A stretch of DNA of 55,353 nt, taken from Heterotrichella gracilis (lineage: Eukaryota; Sar; Xanthophyceae; Tribonematales; Xanthonemataceae). The position numbers and the translations under genes are program-made. Within the stretch, counting starts at the first letter, position 1. Each line of letters opens with the position of its first letter. This document shows positions 1 through 8,996 of the stretch, one piece after another. The stretch lies in contig JAULBX010025818.1 of assembly GCA_032358255.1 (NCBI GenBank), forward strand, positions 1 to 55,353. Direction: 5' to 3'. The notes below the pieces were generated by a model that saw only the letters and a program-made list of their open reading frames with translations, was not told where the DNA came from and made no database searches.

Positions 1-80
1 ACCGTATATGACAGCCTTTTTTCTCATATACCGTATGTATACCGTATATACGGTATATACGGTATGGGGCGTATATATGG
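1..80. repeat. Palindromic GTATA-rich microsatellite
   Basis: Alternating ccgtata/tacggta words form overlapping short inverted repeats, and the tract has no coding character. A related palindromic stretch (gcggtatgcatacggtatgcg) lies near 10888 in the first intron of the F-box/LRR gene. I read it as simple-sequence DNA. Confidence 0.6.
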
Positions 81-169
81 TATGCGCAACCCTATGTATA
101 AGGCCACCCTTCGCATAAAGAACCTTGACGTAGGATTAAACATTTGACCCACAGCCACCACCACCACCA

Positions 170-680
170 CGTGCACCTCCTCCACACAGTAGTGCAACCC
201 CATCGCCGCCACCAAGGGTAACAAGATCATAATAGTCCTATTATTATCTTATTACCTTTGCCACCACTCTGTTTTCCTGGGGACCCATGAGGTCAACCCC
301 TTTCTTCCCCGCAACACATAAGCCTAAATGTAGAGTTATTGACCTTGGACCCCAAGAGTGTAAAACCTTGACCCACCACCTCCTCATCAATATGTGTTTA
401 AATTGTTAAAATATGAATCTTAATACTGTAGTTACCTCCTCCACAAAGAAAGGCAACCCCATGGCCGCCACATTATTGCGGGGACCCATGAGGTCAACCC
501 CTGTCCCCCCCTCGACACACAAACCCCACATCTAGATTTGAACCCTTCGACCCACCACCACCACCCTATTAAAATGGTGGAAAACTATTAACCCATTTTT
601 TGCAATACCTCCTCCACAAAGAAAGGCACCCCCATGGCTGCCACTCTGTTCTCCCGGGGATTCATCAGGTTGACCAGGGC
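170..680 (-). repeat. Tandem partial copies of one exon (VAAMG..FFVEEV)
   Basis: Read on the minus strand, the segment ending a conserved exon recurs. The fullest copy (about 740-600) contains NPRENRVAAMGVPFFVEEV. A second (about 505-430) reads VDLMGPRNNVAAMGLPFFVEEV-like. Copy pieces at 300-260 (VDLMGPQENRVVAK) and 230-175 (LVAAMGLHYCVEEV) make a third, interrupted one. Conserved nucleotide anchors are cctcctccac at 176, 435 and 608 and gggacccatgaggtcaaccc at about 280 and 480. The downstream copies have diverged and lost frame, so they look like decayed duplicates rather than extra coding exons. Confidence 0.6.
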
Positions 681-942
681 GCTCAGGGCTGCCGCGCGCC
701 AAGAGGGGACCAAATCATCACCCGTGTCGGGGTCTCGGCACTTGAACTTGCCGGCTGCAGGGAGAGTGCAAAAAGGTTAGTTTCCTTTTTGTTGCACATC
801 ATTACAATTTGCACATTGGCCAACAGGGGCTTGCGTTGAGAGGCTGAAGGGTTTTGGGTGTAATGTACTTAAGGCGCAGTGTTTGAGTGTAAGGGTTTGT
901 TCCACATTGTGTTGTTTTCCAGGGTGGCGGGTGGCGTGTGTA

Positions 943-1070
943 AGAGCGGGTGCTGGGATGCAAAACCCTAGCCCTACACCCCAGCTATGCGTCACTACCA
1001 CCTCTGTTTCCGAGGATCATTGTGCATATCGTGTTGCAACATGTGCTTGCAATGTGACATTGACAATGCA
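943..1070. repeat. Dispersed repeat, copy A (partner at 3288-3430)
   Basis: The run ggtgctgggatgcaaaaccc, then the accacctctg, gaggatcattg and cttgcaatgtgacattgac segments, reappears in the same order and orientation at 3288-3430 with small insertions. No reading frame is conserved between the two, so it is non-coding dispersed repeat DNA of unknown origin. Confidence 0.55.
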
Positions 1071-1579
1071 GCCCAGCTGATGCTGCTTGAGTATGCCTCT
1101 CGCCCACGCAAAACCTTGTAACTTATAGCATAGGGTATGTCTGTCGGGTTTAGGGTTCAGGCGCACCTTCCACATAGAAGGCTGCGAGGTGTGGTATGGC
1201 GGGGTAGAAGGGCGCGCGGGGGGCCTTGTCTCCCATTGTGATGTTGGTTATCAAATTGATGAGGTTTTGAAAGGTCGACAGTTTCTGCGGATGGCGGGGC
1301 AGGTTTGTAGTGTTTTAAATCAGGGTAATCGCATTGGCCAGGGCATGTATGAGCTGTGGTGTTGCCCAAGCTAGGCTTATAGGGTTTTCCTTTGGGGTGT
1401 GCAGGGCGAGCTGGTCAGGGTTTAGGGTTCTCAGTGATGCACAGGGTTACCTAGGGGGTTGGCACGGTTAGGTACAGAGGCCAGGGGGGGGTGTTGTAGG
1501 AAAACAATGCCAGCAGTGTTTCTCATTACATATCTACACCCCTCATCTGCATTTTGTGTGGCAGTTTGTCGTTTCATGG

Positions 1580-1910
1580 GGGCATTAAACCATGCTTATG
1601 GAGGCCCTCAGCATATACCTCTGGCGCCATTGACCCTTCACATAAGTCATCCATGAGGAAATGCAGCACCTGGGGACTGGCAGCCAGGGCGTTGTTGATC
1701 CCCAAATCCCCAGGCTTTGAGAGCGCCTCTATCCAGAATACCAGGGACATCTGCGCGTGTATCTGACTCAACCCCTGCAGGTGGTGCGTGGTTTTGGCCC
1801 TAGGGTCTGGATCTAGGGTTTCAGAATTTCAGGGTTTGAGGGACATCTACGCCTCCACATGCCTCATTCCCTTCAGATGGTGATTGCTCACGTACTGCAA
1901 GCATTTCTAG
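1580..1910 (-). repeat. Duplicated exon start with a TAG in one copy
   Basis: On the minus strand, about 1880-1840 (NHHLKGMRHVEA-stop-MSLK) aligns codon for codon with about 1790-1740 (HHLQGLSQIHAQMSLV). The stop in the upstream copy is TAG where the downstream copy has CAG (Gln). The downstream copy continues as an open exon. This is a partial exon duplication with decay of one copy. Confidence 0.5.
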
Positions 1911-2379
1911 GGCTTTAAGGAAAATTTGGGAGGGTTTCCAAATGCCCAAACTATCCCTAGCCTGAGGTTGTTCAAGCAGGGTAGTCTGCCATGATGATTA
2001 CCAAAAGGGTTTTGACAGGGGTTCATGGTAGGGTATCCAAAGAGCGCATGCGTAGCCTGGTGCACCCCTCAATTGCCTGCTCCAGGGTGGCCATTGTCCA
2101 TTCGCCACCTGGCGGGAGTCCCCCCAGCACTCGCAAATTCTTCTGCTCATTTGGTGGCGGGGGGGGGAGCTTGAATCGCGCCCCTCGCCGCCCCCCCCTC
2201 GACCCCCCATTATCTGTTCCTCCCCTGATACTGGGGCCGGGGGTGGTAGGGGCTGGGGCGCTGGCAGCGGCAGCGGCCTGCATTCAATCACAGCTCTAAA
2301 CCCTTACGTAGGGTGTGCAAGTATGGCGCCTGCTACAGCGTGTAACAATGACAAGGCACCTGTGACACATCCCTGGCCC

Positions 2380-2495
2380 TATACCCTAGCTAGGGTGTAC
2401 ACATTGTAAGTGCCACAGCCCCAATCCCTAGGTATGGTTGGACATATGAATTGCCACAGCCTCAACCCCACACCCTAGCTAGGGTGTACACGAGT
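2380..2495. repeat. Two copies of a palindrome-centred repeat (accctagctagggtgtacac)
   Basis: The 20-base word accctagctagggtgtacac occurs near 2383 and near 2470. Its core accctagctagggt is a perfect palindrome. Similar cores (gaaccctaggctagggt, gaaccctaagctagggt) lie near 11950 and 15179 beside the F-box/LRR repeats. Function unknown. Confidence 0.5.
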
Positions 2496-2599
2496 GGCGC
2501 TGGCGGGGGCTGTGGTGCTGACAGCAACTCTGACAAAGCCCTACAGCCAAGCCCTGAACTCGAAACCCTGCAATAAAACCTACGCCTACAGTGGCAGGC

Positions 2600-2770
2600 A
2601 AGCAGTGCACTGAGGGTAAGGGTACCCCAAACCCACCCACCTCCGTCTGCCTGCACAGCTCCACCAGCTACCCCTTCTAAACACAGCCGCTTCCATCCAC
2701 ACCCCGGCCACGCAGGTAGGACTTGAGCTCGGCAACGGAACGGTCGGCCCAGGGCGTGGCTGTCAAGCCA
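2600..2770 (-). pseudogene. SAP-like motif exon with two in-frame TAG codons
   Basis: The minus strand reads WADRSVAELKSYLRGRGVD, then GSGCV-stop-KG-stop-LVELCRQTE. This is the layout of the SAP helix-turn-helix motif (about 35 residues, nucleic-acid or protein binding), in which the two stop positions are normally acidic or polar (xEKxELVEL). Both stops are TAG, one base from GAG. Everything around them is in one frame. It is either a pseudogene, recently mutated, or read through. It may belong to the same gene as the fragments at 600-2290. Confidence 0.45.
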
Positions 2771-2875
2771 GAGGGGGTCATGCTGCCCGTGCTGCGCTAG
2801 GCTGAAAGCACCTGAGAAGTGTGGCATAGCAAAGAAGGGGGGAAACAAGAGATGTGGATAGCATACGGGCAAGGA

Positions 2876-3130
2876 AGAGCATGGTTCCTGCAAGGGGGTC
2901 CCTTGTTAAGTGACCATGACATATGCATGCATTGCACATGCTTGCATGGCACTGAGGACACTTCCTCGAAACACTGAGAAGTAGAGTTTCTCTATCCACA
3001 CACTATTCTAAATGTATTAAATTATATTGGGTGGCGCACCGATATGGTGGGGTCTCGTTTCGAAGCTGGGTACCGTTCTGAACCAAGGCGATGTGTGCAA
3101 CTGCCCACAAGAATGGGTTGCGCAAACAAA
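2876..3130. repeat. Dispersed repeat, left copy flanking the Cys-rich gene
   Basis: The block containing acatatgcatgcattgcacatgc, ttgcatggcactgaggaca and, further on, ggtctcgtttcgaagctggg matches 5110-5345 in the same order and orientation. The two copies sit on either side of the secreted Cys-rich gene at 3557-4868. Confidence 0.6.
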
Positions 3131-3287
3131 ACACAGGCCGCGAAAGACAACTACAGTAGTCCACCTGAGGCCTTGTGGTAGGTTAAATAGCGACGCTGTT
3201 ATGTGCAATCATCGTATTTGCTGCGACAGCAAATTGGGCGTTCGGTCAGTCCGAGTAAATCGTCGATTGCATGAGTGGGTGCCAGGT

Positions 3288-3430
3288 GGGTGCTGGGATG
3301 CCAAACCCTAGCTCTATACCCTAGCGTTGTGCCCCGCACCCTAGCCATGCATCACCGTGGCACCACCTCTGATGCCACGGATCACTATTGCGTGTTCTTG
3401 TGTGCTTGCGATATGAAAATGATGACGATT
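3288..3430. repeat. Dispersed repeat, copy B (partner at 943-1070)
   Basis: Same order of blocks as 943-1070 (ggtgctgggatgc, accacctctg, cttgcgatatgaaaatgatgac) with an inserted ctctataccctagc stretch. It is not coding in a conserved frame. Confidence 0.55.
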
Positions 3431-3556
3431 GTCACTGTATTTGTGATTGTAACTGCGCATGAAGATGCGCCAGGCTCCGCTCAAATGTCTACCAGGTTTG
3501 TTTGTTTGCTTGATGGATGCAATTTGTCGCTGTCATCAAATAGTTTCTACTAGCAA

Positions 3557-4868
3557 TCATGATGGCAGGGTCCAAGGACATATACAGAGTTTCCAATAAT
3601 GCACTGGTGACAAAGCAAACTCATGGAGCTGGGAAGCCAGTTCATTGTAAACGGCGTCACTAATACGAAATGTGTCGATATCAGGGTTGAGTGCACATGA
3701 CGCTGGCATCACAGGAGGGCCAAACCAGGCCATAGTCATGTACTATACCTGCCTGGGCTTCCAGACAGCATGCCAGGCAGGCATTGTCACCGCAGCTGCC
3801 TGCCATTGGGCATGCGTCCGCCACACCCGCCCCCTTTACTACTTCCGTATACACACAGCGGCACACCTCTGCCTCATACTCGTCGTAGGTGCCAACATAT
3901 GACCCATATGTATTTGAACAATTGAAGACTATGTCATGGGTGACTGAATAGATCAGGGCGACATGGCAGCACTGGTGTGCATCTGCGGTGCAGTTGCCCG
4001 CGCATGCCTCGGTCACATTCAAAGTCACCATATCGGCAATGCATGGATCAAATGGCACCAGCGGCGGCGGTGGTGGCGGGGACTGCATGGGCGGGGTTAT
4101 AGCAGCCTGCAAGAAAAAAAATAAATAAATTAACAAACAATTAATTAAAATGAAGAAATGAATGAATAAATAAATAACTACGCAGCCTGCAAGAGCAGCA
4201 TAGGTGTTTGAGATGAGCTGCAATAGGTGCTGCCCATCCATTTTTGAATTACAAGGGTACAGCGGTTCAACCTTGAATGGCCACACAGGGGTTCATCCGA
4301 GTTATCCGATCATTGCAATCCCTCCCGTTTGGTAGCCTAGCCAGTGTACCGTTAAATATGGCATTTAATTGTGTGTGACTCTCGTGCCTTGCGAAATGCC
4401 TGCCTACTTTGATACATATTTCCTGCGCAACATCAGGATACTGTTTCCTAGGTCACACATTGAACCTTAAAAATAGCGTCAGCAAGTCACTCTATCCCTG
4501 CTTCAGCCATACCAAATTACTGTTTATTTAACCATGGCACATGCATGTCCACTGCATGTCACTTTTGTGAAGACCTGCAGGCTAAGAACATCCAAAAGTG
4601 GTACAAGCAATGTCAGGAATGGGTGACGCAAGCTTGTGCTTGGCTGGTTGCTGCTCTGGCCTTTTTGCCGGTCTGGTATAAATTATAATAATTATGTACA
4701 TGCACCCACCGGTATGCTATAGATTATATTAAGTATGTACATGCACCCACCGCGTACCTGGATGGGGCCAGGTGGGGTTGCTCCAGCTGCTGGCTGCGCC
4801 AATCCAAGGGGTGCACAGCACAGCGCGCACAGCAGGGCCAGGGTGGCGGTGGCTGCAAGGCGAGCCAT
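3557..4868 (-). CDS. Small secreted cysteine-rich protein
   Basis: Exons (minus): 4868-4758, a short one ending near 4188, one from about 4110 to about 3752, and a last one ending with TGA at 3557. The start is the ATG at 4868, which opens a clear signal peptide (MARLAATATLALLCALCC, cleavage near GLAQP). A proline spacer (PPPPPP) and a Cys-rich region follow, with CIADMVTLNVTEACAGNC, HQCCHVALIY, EVCRCVYTEV and CLACCLEAQA. The splice gcag|gtatag ... gccag|CGTCATG joins phase 1 to phase 1 and gives SCALNPDIDTFRISDAVYNE and a tail ending WTLPS. The protein is about 200 residues, extracellular or cell-wall associated by inference, and has no domain I can name. An AT-rich intron (4170-4110) separates the two middle exons. 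Dispersed repeats flank the gene on both sides. Confidence 0.65.
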
Positions 4869-5109
4869 GGAGGCGGGGCCACTGCGGGAGGAGGTGCTGT
4901 GTTGGTGACTGAGGGAGGGATCTGAGGCAGTGCAGGGGAGTCGCTACCTGCAGCAGAATCATGAGTCAGTTGTTGCAAGCAGCTGTCGTGTCTAAGACTT
5001 GCCAGTAGGGGCATCTAGCATATCATACGCTGCACCACTTGAAGTGCTTCCTGCACACGTTACGTTGCAACACTCAACAATTGGTATACGTTGCAGCACG
5101 GGAAAGGAA

Positions 5110-5345
5110 AGAGCCTGGCTCCTGTAAGGGCCTTTGCACGATGACCCACCACATATGCATGCATTGCACATGCGTGCATGGCACTGAAGGACATTTCCTC
5201 AGAACGGGAGTGCTCCCCTACGACACCAAATTTAACCCGCATTCGCATTCTGAGGAATGGGTGGAGCACCTTGGTGGTGGGTCTCGTTTCGAAGATGGGT
5301 AAGCCCTTCTAAAACCGAGGTAAACGTAATCAGCTGCCCACAAAT
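5110..5345. repeat. Dispersed repeat, right copy flanking the Cys-rich gene
   Basis: Partner of 2876-3130: acatatgcatgcattgcacatgcgtgcatggcactgaa and ggtctcgtttcgaagatggg occur in the same order, about 2.2 kb away. Several small insertions and deletions separate the copies. Confidence 0.6.
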
Positions 5346-5384
5346 TCGAGTTGAGCAGTTATGACAAACACAACGTAACGGTTG

Positions 5385-5741
5385 TCAAACGAAGACATCC
5401 ATAGCCTGTGCACCTGGGTGGTTTGCATTCGCCCTCAATGCCATGTCATACACGAGTTGAAAGTAAAGTTGCAACACGTCAGCTTGGACACGAGGTGCTT
5501 CCCTGCAAAGTACTGCACCCCTTGCGGCAGGTGGCCAGCTGGCAGGCGTGGGCTGGGTGGGGGCAGGAAAGGTAGCAACAAGGTAGCAATATGAGGCCCA
5601 GGCTGCATCTTCCATGAGGGATAGGTCAATACGTGGGTGTGCTATGGACGCATGGGCAATTGCAGCTGGTGTAATAGAATGGAATAGTGCCGTAACAGAA
5701 TCACAGAACCCTGACCTAGGGTTCCACATCACCCCTTGCAT
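5385..5741 (-). CDS. Terminal exon of an unidentified gene
   Basis: An open minus-strand exon of about 115 codons contains SVTALFHSITPAAIAHASIA, IDLSLMEDAAWASYCYLVA, then ADVLQLYFQLVYDMALRA, and stops at 5385. The acceptor is probably cctaggtcag near 5720. Composition is that of an ordinary globular protein. I do not recognise a family and cannot find convincing upstream exons. It may be separate from the MYND remnant just upstream, which has its own stop at 6135. Confidence 0.4.
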   Translation of the reverse strand: MQGVMWNPRSGFCDSVTALFHSITPAAIAHASIAHPRIDLSLMEDAAWASYCYLVATFPAPTQPTPASWPPAARGAVLCREAPRVQADVLQLYFQLVYDMALRANANHPGAQAMDVFV

Positions 5742-6134
5742 ACAGATATACTTGTAGTGCAGTGCAAGTCTTGCACAATGATCCTACGAATCCCTGAGAC
5801 ATGAAACGTTGTCTAGCAGGCCATGCACAAGCACAACACCAAGCCTGCATACGACTAGGGGAAACCCCCCTAGATTGAATTGTGCCTATTGATACCACCA
5901 TTACTTGGAAGCGCCAGCTTGGCCCAGAACTTCTACAAATTGACTGTGATCGGCTATGACAGCCAAACTTGGAAAGCAAAAGGTAGTATATTTTCAGTCT
6001 GGCGCCAGAGGCATGCATGCAAACGGTACGGTTGCAACCATGCATAGCCCTCCAAAACAAGCAGCCATGCCATGAACACACGGGTAGCAGATTGCCAATC
6101 TGGCCCGGCCGCCATGCGGGTGCACACATATATG

Positions 6135-6569
6135 TCATGTTGCCAAACTGCCACCGTTTTGCATACTGCATGACCTCCTGTGCGCTGGCCAGTGTGCCTC
6201 TTGGCAGGTTCACCCGCAGTACCTCGGCCCCCCACACTTGCACTTGCACATGGTGGCGCAGTCAAACACCACCAGGCCGCACCCTGCACAAACCTTCTGC
6301 TTTTGACCTCCCTGAAGGAAACTGGCATTGGACATATCATCTATAGTACTCTGCGCACTGGCGTCAGTACCATGTCAGCTCCTCTCAAATTGAATGAAAT
6401 TGAATGCCGCACCCCTGCAATGTTGTTGCTGCAGCAGCATCCTTGTCCCAGAATCTGGCGCATTGTCCCATTGTGTTGGCTTACCCTGCAGCATCGCAAC
6501 CCTTAGCGCCACACCCTCCCACGGGTGCGCATTATTAACCAGCGCATACACATCCACATCCCTGTCCAT
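6135..6569 (-). pseudogene. MYND zinc-finger C-terminus with an in-frame TGA
   Basis: Two exons are in phase. 6569-6485 is 28 codons plus one base, starting MDRDVDVYALVNNAHPWEG, with donor gtaagc. 6283-6135 has the acceptor gtttgtgcag and ends in TGA. The second exon carries KCGGPRYCG-stop-TCQEAHWPAH then RRSC, the back half of a MYND finger (YCxxxCQxxHWxxHxxxC), a protein-interaction zinc finger common in algal proteins. The in-frame stop (6212-6210, TGA) sits where Arg or another residue is usual, and CGA to TGA is one change. The 5' exons are not identified. Either a recently inactivated gene or a base error. Confidence 0.5.
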
Positions 6570-6689
6570 AGCTGTAGTACATGGTGGTGCACCCAGTCCT
6601 TGACACCGGTGACAGCATTTGCCCTAACTTTGTCCCCCATGGCTGCCGGCAGTTATGTAGTCAGTGCTCCAAGATCTGGCAGCCCACGC

Positions 6690-6800
6690 CCGCTATCATA
6701 ATGCTGCACATTGCTATCATAATTGCTATCATATTGCTATCATATTGCTATCATATTGCTATCACATTGCTATCATATTGCTATCATAATGCTGCACATT
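6690..6800. repeat. ATTGCTATCATA microsatellite
   Basis: About nine imperfect head-to-tail units of attgctatcata occupy this stretch, bordered by two copies of aatgctgcacattg. No coding signal. From here to 7450 the DNA is AT-richer, with several tgtaa words near 7110-7140, and shows no gene I can support. Confidence 0.8.
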
Positions 6801-7454
6801 GCGCTCCACCCAATTCAGACTTTGTCATACTATTGGCCGCCTTCATTAAGGTAAGCATTTTGGATGGAAGTTGCTTCAATGCAGAATGGTTGGTGGCATT
6901 TTTGAATGTCCACTATACCACGATGTTAGAGAAGCATTTCAGAGCTGCTATAATGGCATTTCAAGAAACTTGTTTAGCTTTTTTGGTAGTAAATGTGGGG
7001 CCAATGTGGCTAATTCACAGTTTAACTAGTAAGCGGGGTGACTTTTTCAAGCACCCCCAACAGTCTTGTGAGCCCGGGTTGGCTCCCTGAATGTGACTGT
7101 CAAATGAAATCTTGTAAAATCTTGTATAAATTTTTGTAAATCTTAAAAAATATTGTAATTTTGTTTATATACTGCTCAATATTCACTTACTCACAATTAT
7201 TTTCCATAGCCTTAGTCGCAACTAGGGTGGCTTGCTGGCTACCACGCCGTGTTGCACTGGTTGCACCCTGCCTGTCTTAAGTTTAAGCTTTGCTACCTTG
7301 TGGTGTGAGGCCTTATAAAGTTTGTGAGGGCGTTATTTCTGTCTTTGGTCTGTCTTGAAGGAGTTTTTGTTACAAAAAATCCTGGAAAATTGTCTACATG
7401 TCTTCATAAAGCGCGGAAAAAGTCATGTGTGCATTCCTTTGCCGCGCAAAAAGT

Positions 7455-7535
7455 GCAAACGTGGCGGAGTGGTTAACGCGGTGCCCTGCTAAGGCATTTC
7501 CTTCGGGAGCGCAGGTTCGAATCCTGCCGTTTGCG
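7455..7535 (+). tRNA. tRNA-Ser (anticodon GCT)
   Basis: The sequence folds as a class II tRNA. The 7-bp acceptor stem is gcaaacg (7455-7461) with cgtttgc (7528-7534), followed by discriminator G. The D-arm is gcggagtggttaacgc. The anticodon loop ctgctaa has anticodon GCT closed by tgcc/ggca. The long variable arm is ttccttcgggag, and the T-arm is gcagg-ttcgaat-cctgc. The long variable arm and GCT anticodon identify a serine tRNA reading AGC/AGU. A and B box promoters are internal. No intron. No CCA is encoded, as expected for a eukaryotic gene. Confidence 0.95.
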
Positions 7536-7539
7536 GCCA

Positions 7540-7544
7540 TTTTT
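7540..7544 (+). terminator. Pol III T-run terminator of the tRNA gene
   Basis: Five consecutive T residues begin five bases after the mature tRNA end (ccatttttgttttg). This is the normal RNA polymerase III termination signal. Confidence 0.75.
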
Positions 7545-7559
7545 GTTTTGGCAAATGTT

Positions 7560-8996
7560 TTGCCATTTTACACCTCAAACTGGCCAGAGAAGCCCAACAG
7601 TTCTACCTGGTGGTATGGAGGTTTCAAAATACACATATTTGCGCAGTTGTGTGTATCGCTGGGTGTCCAAGGAGCGCGTTGGTGTTGGCAGGGTGTAGCA
7701 CAGGGCCTGCCCAACACAGGCATGTGTGACACATGCACTGGACAACCTGTACCTGCCACATACATCTGTGCAGGGCGCACCAATATGGCAGCTTTTGCAA
7801 GTATCGTGATTTGACACGCTGTTATATATATGCGGGTTGCAGAGAGGTGGAGTGGTAACAGTGGAGCAAGCCTCTAACCGTGCTGGGCGACAAGGTGACC
7901 AGTGTACACTGGCGGGTTGTCGATCTAGTGACAGCAGCGTCCTGCACTTACGCACAGTACTTTGGGTGAACTGAAATAAGGGTGCCTGCCGCGTGTATTG
8001 ATGGATGGGACGGTTCCCGTGGATGGGTGGGCTACTATAGCTGTGAAGTGCAGGGTTTGCAGCCCGCATACTAATATGTCTCCTAGCAACCTAGCGGTCA
8101 CACCAAGATCTGTCTTTCTTGCAAGGGGTGCTGGAAAGTCTGCGACCCTGCCTAGGACCCTAGAAATGGAACCCTGATAAAGCCCTCACTGACCCTTGCC
8201 CTTGCCCTAAGCAAACCTCGGGGGCTATGGCTACAGCTGGACTCCCATAGCTTATCAACCATTCGCGATTCCCACTGTCAGTGTTTCCTGGTTATTGACC
8301 CCTGTGTCTTTGTTACAAGTCATCGTATAGGCCATCTTGCGCACACTCACTTGCGCACAGTCAAAAGTTACCTAAACCCTACACCCTTATCACAGTACTT
8401 TATATAATCCGGTGGACATCAGTCATGCATGCAGACTGTGCCGCACTGAAAGCCACACAGCGGCATGGTGCGGCACAGGGGGAGGCCGCCATCACAACCA
8501 ACAACGCAAATTCTGTAATTTATTGGCGGGACGAAAACCATAGAGTTGAGCCAGCTCTTACACCGCCGAATCATCATCAGTTACAATACTGCAAGTACCA
8601 ATTTGGCATCATCAGCATCACCCGGGTGAAACTCAAACACCGCCACCTCAAGTATCGCCACTTTAGCATGATCACACCCTGCCGATGTTATAAAGCACAA
8701 TGTATTATTGGCACATAGCCAAAATGCCACCTTGCTGGCTTTGGAGCGCGCCGTACTAGTTAAATGCATGTAAATATCTGCCACTAAATTGTAAGACTTT
8801 TCCACTGGATGAGTCTGCCCCTACCGTGCGTTCATCCCACCAAATGATTTTTGAAACCATTTTCTCACAAGCAATGCACAAACATTATTGTGGGCACATG
8901 CCTTAGTATGTGGATGGCTGCCAACAATCGCAGCGAAATCCCCTTCCAGTTGCTGCTGATTATGAACCACGTACCTTGCTAATTTACTGTTCCCCA
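7560..8996. other. Gene-poor stretch downstream of the tRNA
   Basis: No convincing gene. Minus-strand stretches near 8990-8825 (QQQLEGDFAAIVGSHPH) and 8640-8580 (ILEVAVFEFHPGDADD) look mildly coding and could be 3' exons or untranslated sequence of the F-box/LRR gene ending at 8997, but no splice chain could be fixed. The remainder (7800-8560) has only short chance frames. Confidence 0.4.

Larger units (their letters stand above)
600..2290 (-). pseudogene. Armadillo/HEAT-like gene fragments (minus strand), probably decayed
   Basis: Several separated minus-strand stretches look coding but do not chain into one clean model. About 2283-2026 runs from a possible Met through an Ala/Pro/Gly-rich stretch to TMATLEQAIEGCTRLRMRSL. 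About 1775-1580 contains GDLGINNALAASPQVLHFLM. About 1290-1167 starts at a good acceptor (ccatccgcag) and contains LSTFQNLINLITNITMGDKA. About 740-600 contains RAAALSALVNLMNPRENR. The helical pattern and the AALSALVNLM...NR phrase suggest armadillo or HEAT repeats. That is inference, as I recognise no specific family. Stops and missing donors between pieces argue for a broken gene, or a real one whose introns I cannot place. Confidence 0.4.

Noticed and set aside
7835..7935. tRNA-like stretch (ggtggagtggtaac...)
   Set aside because: Resembles a D-arm, but no acceptor stem, anticodon stem or T-arm can be formed.
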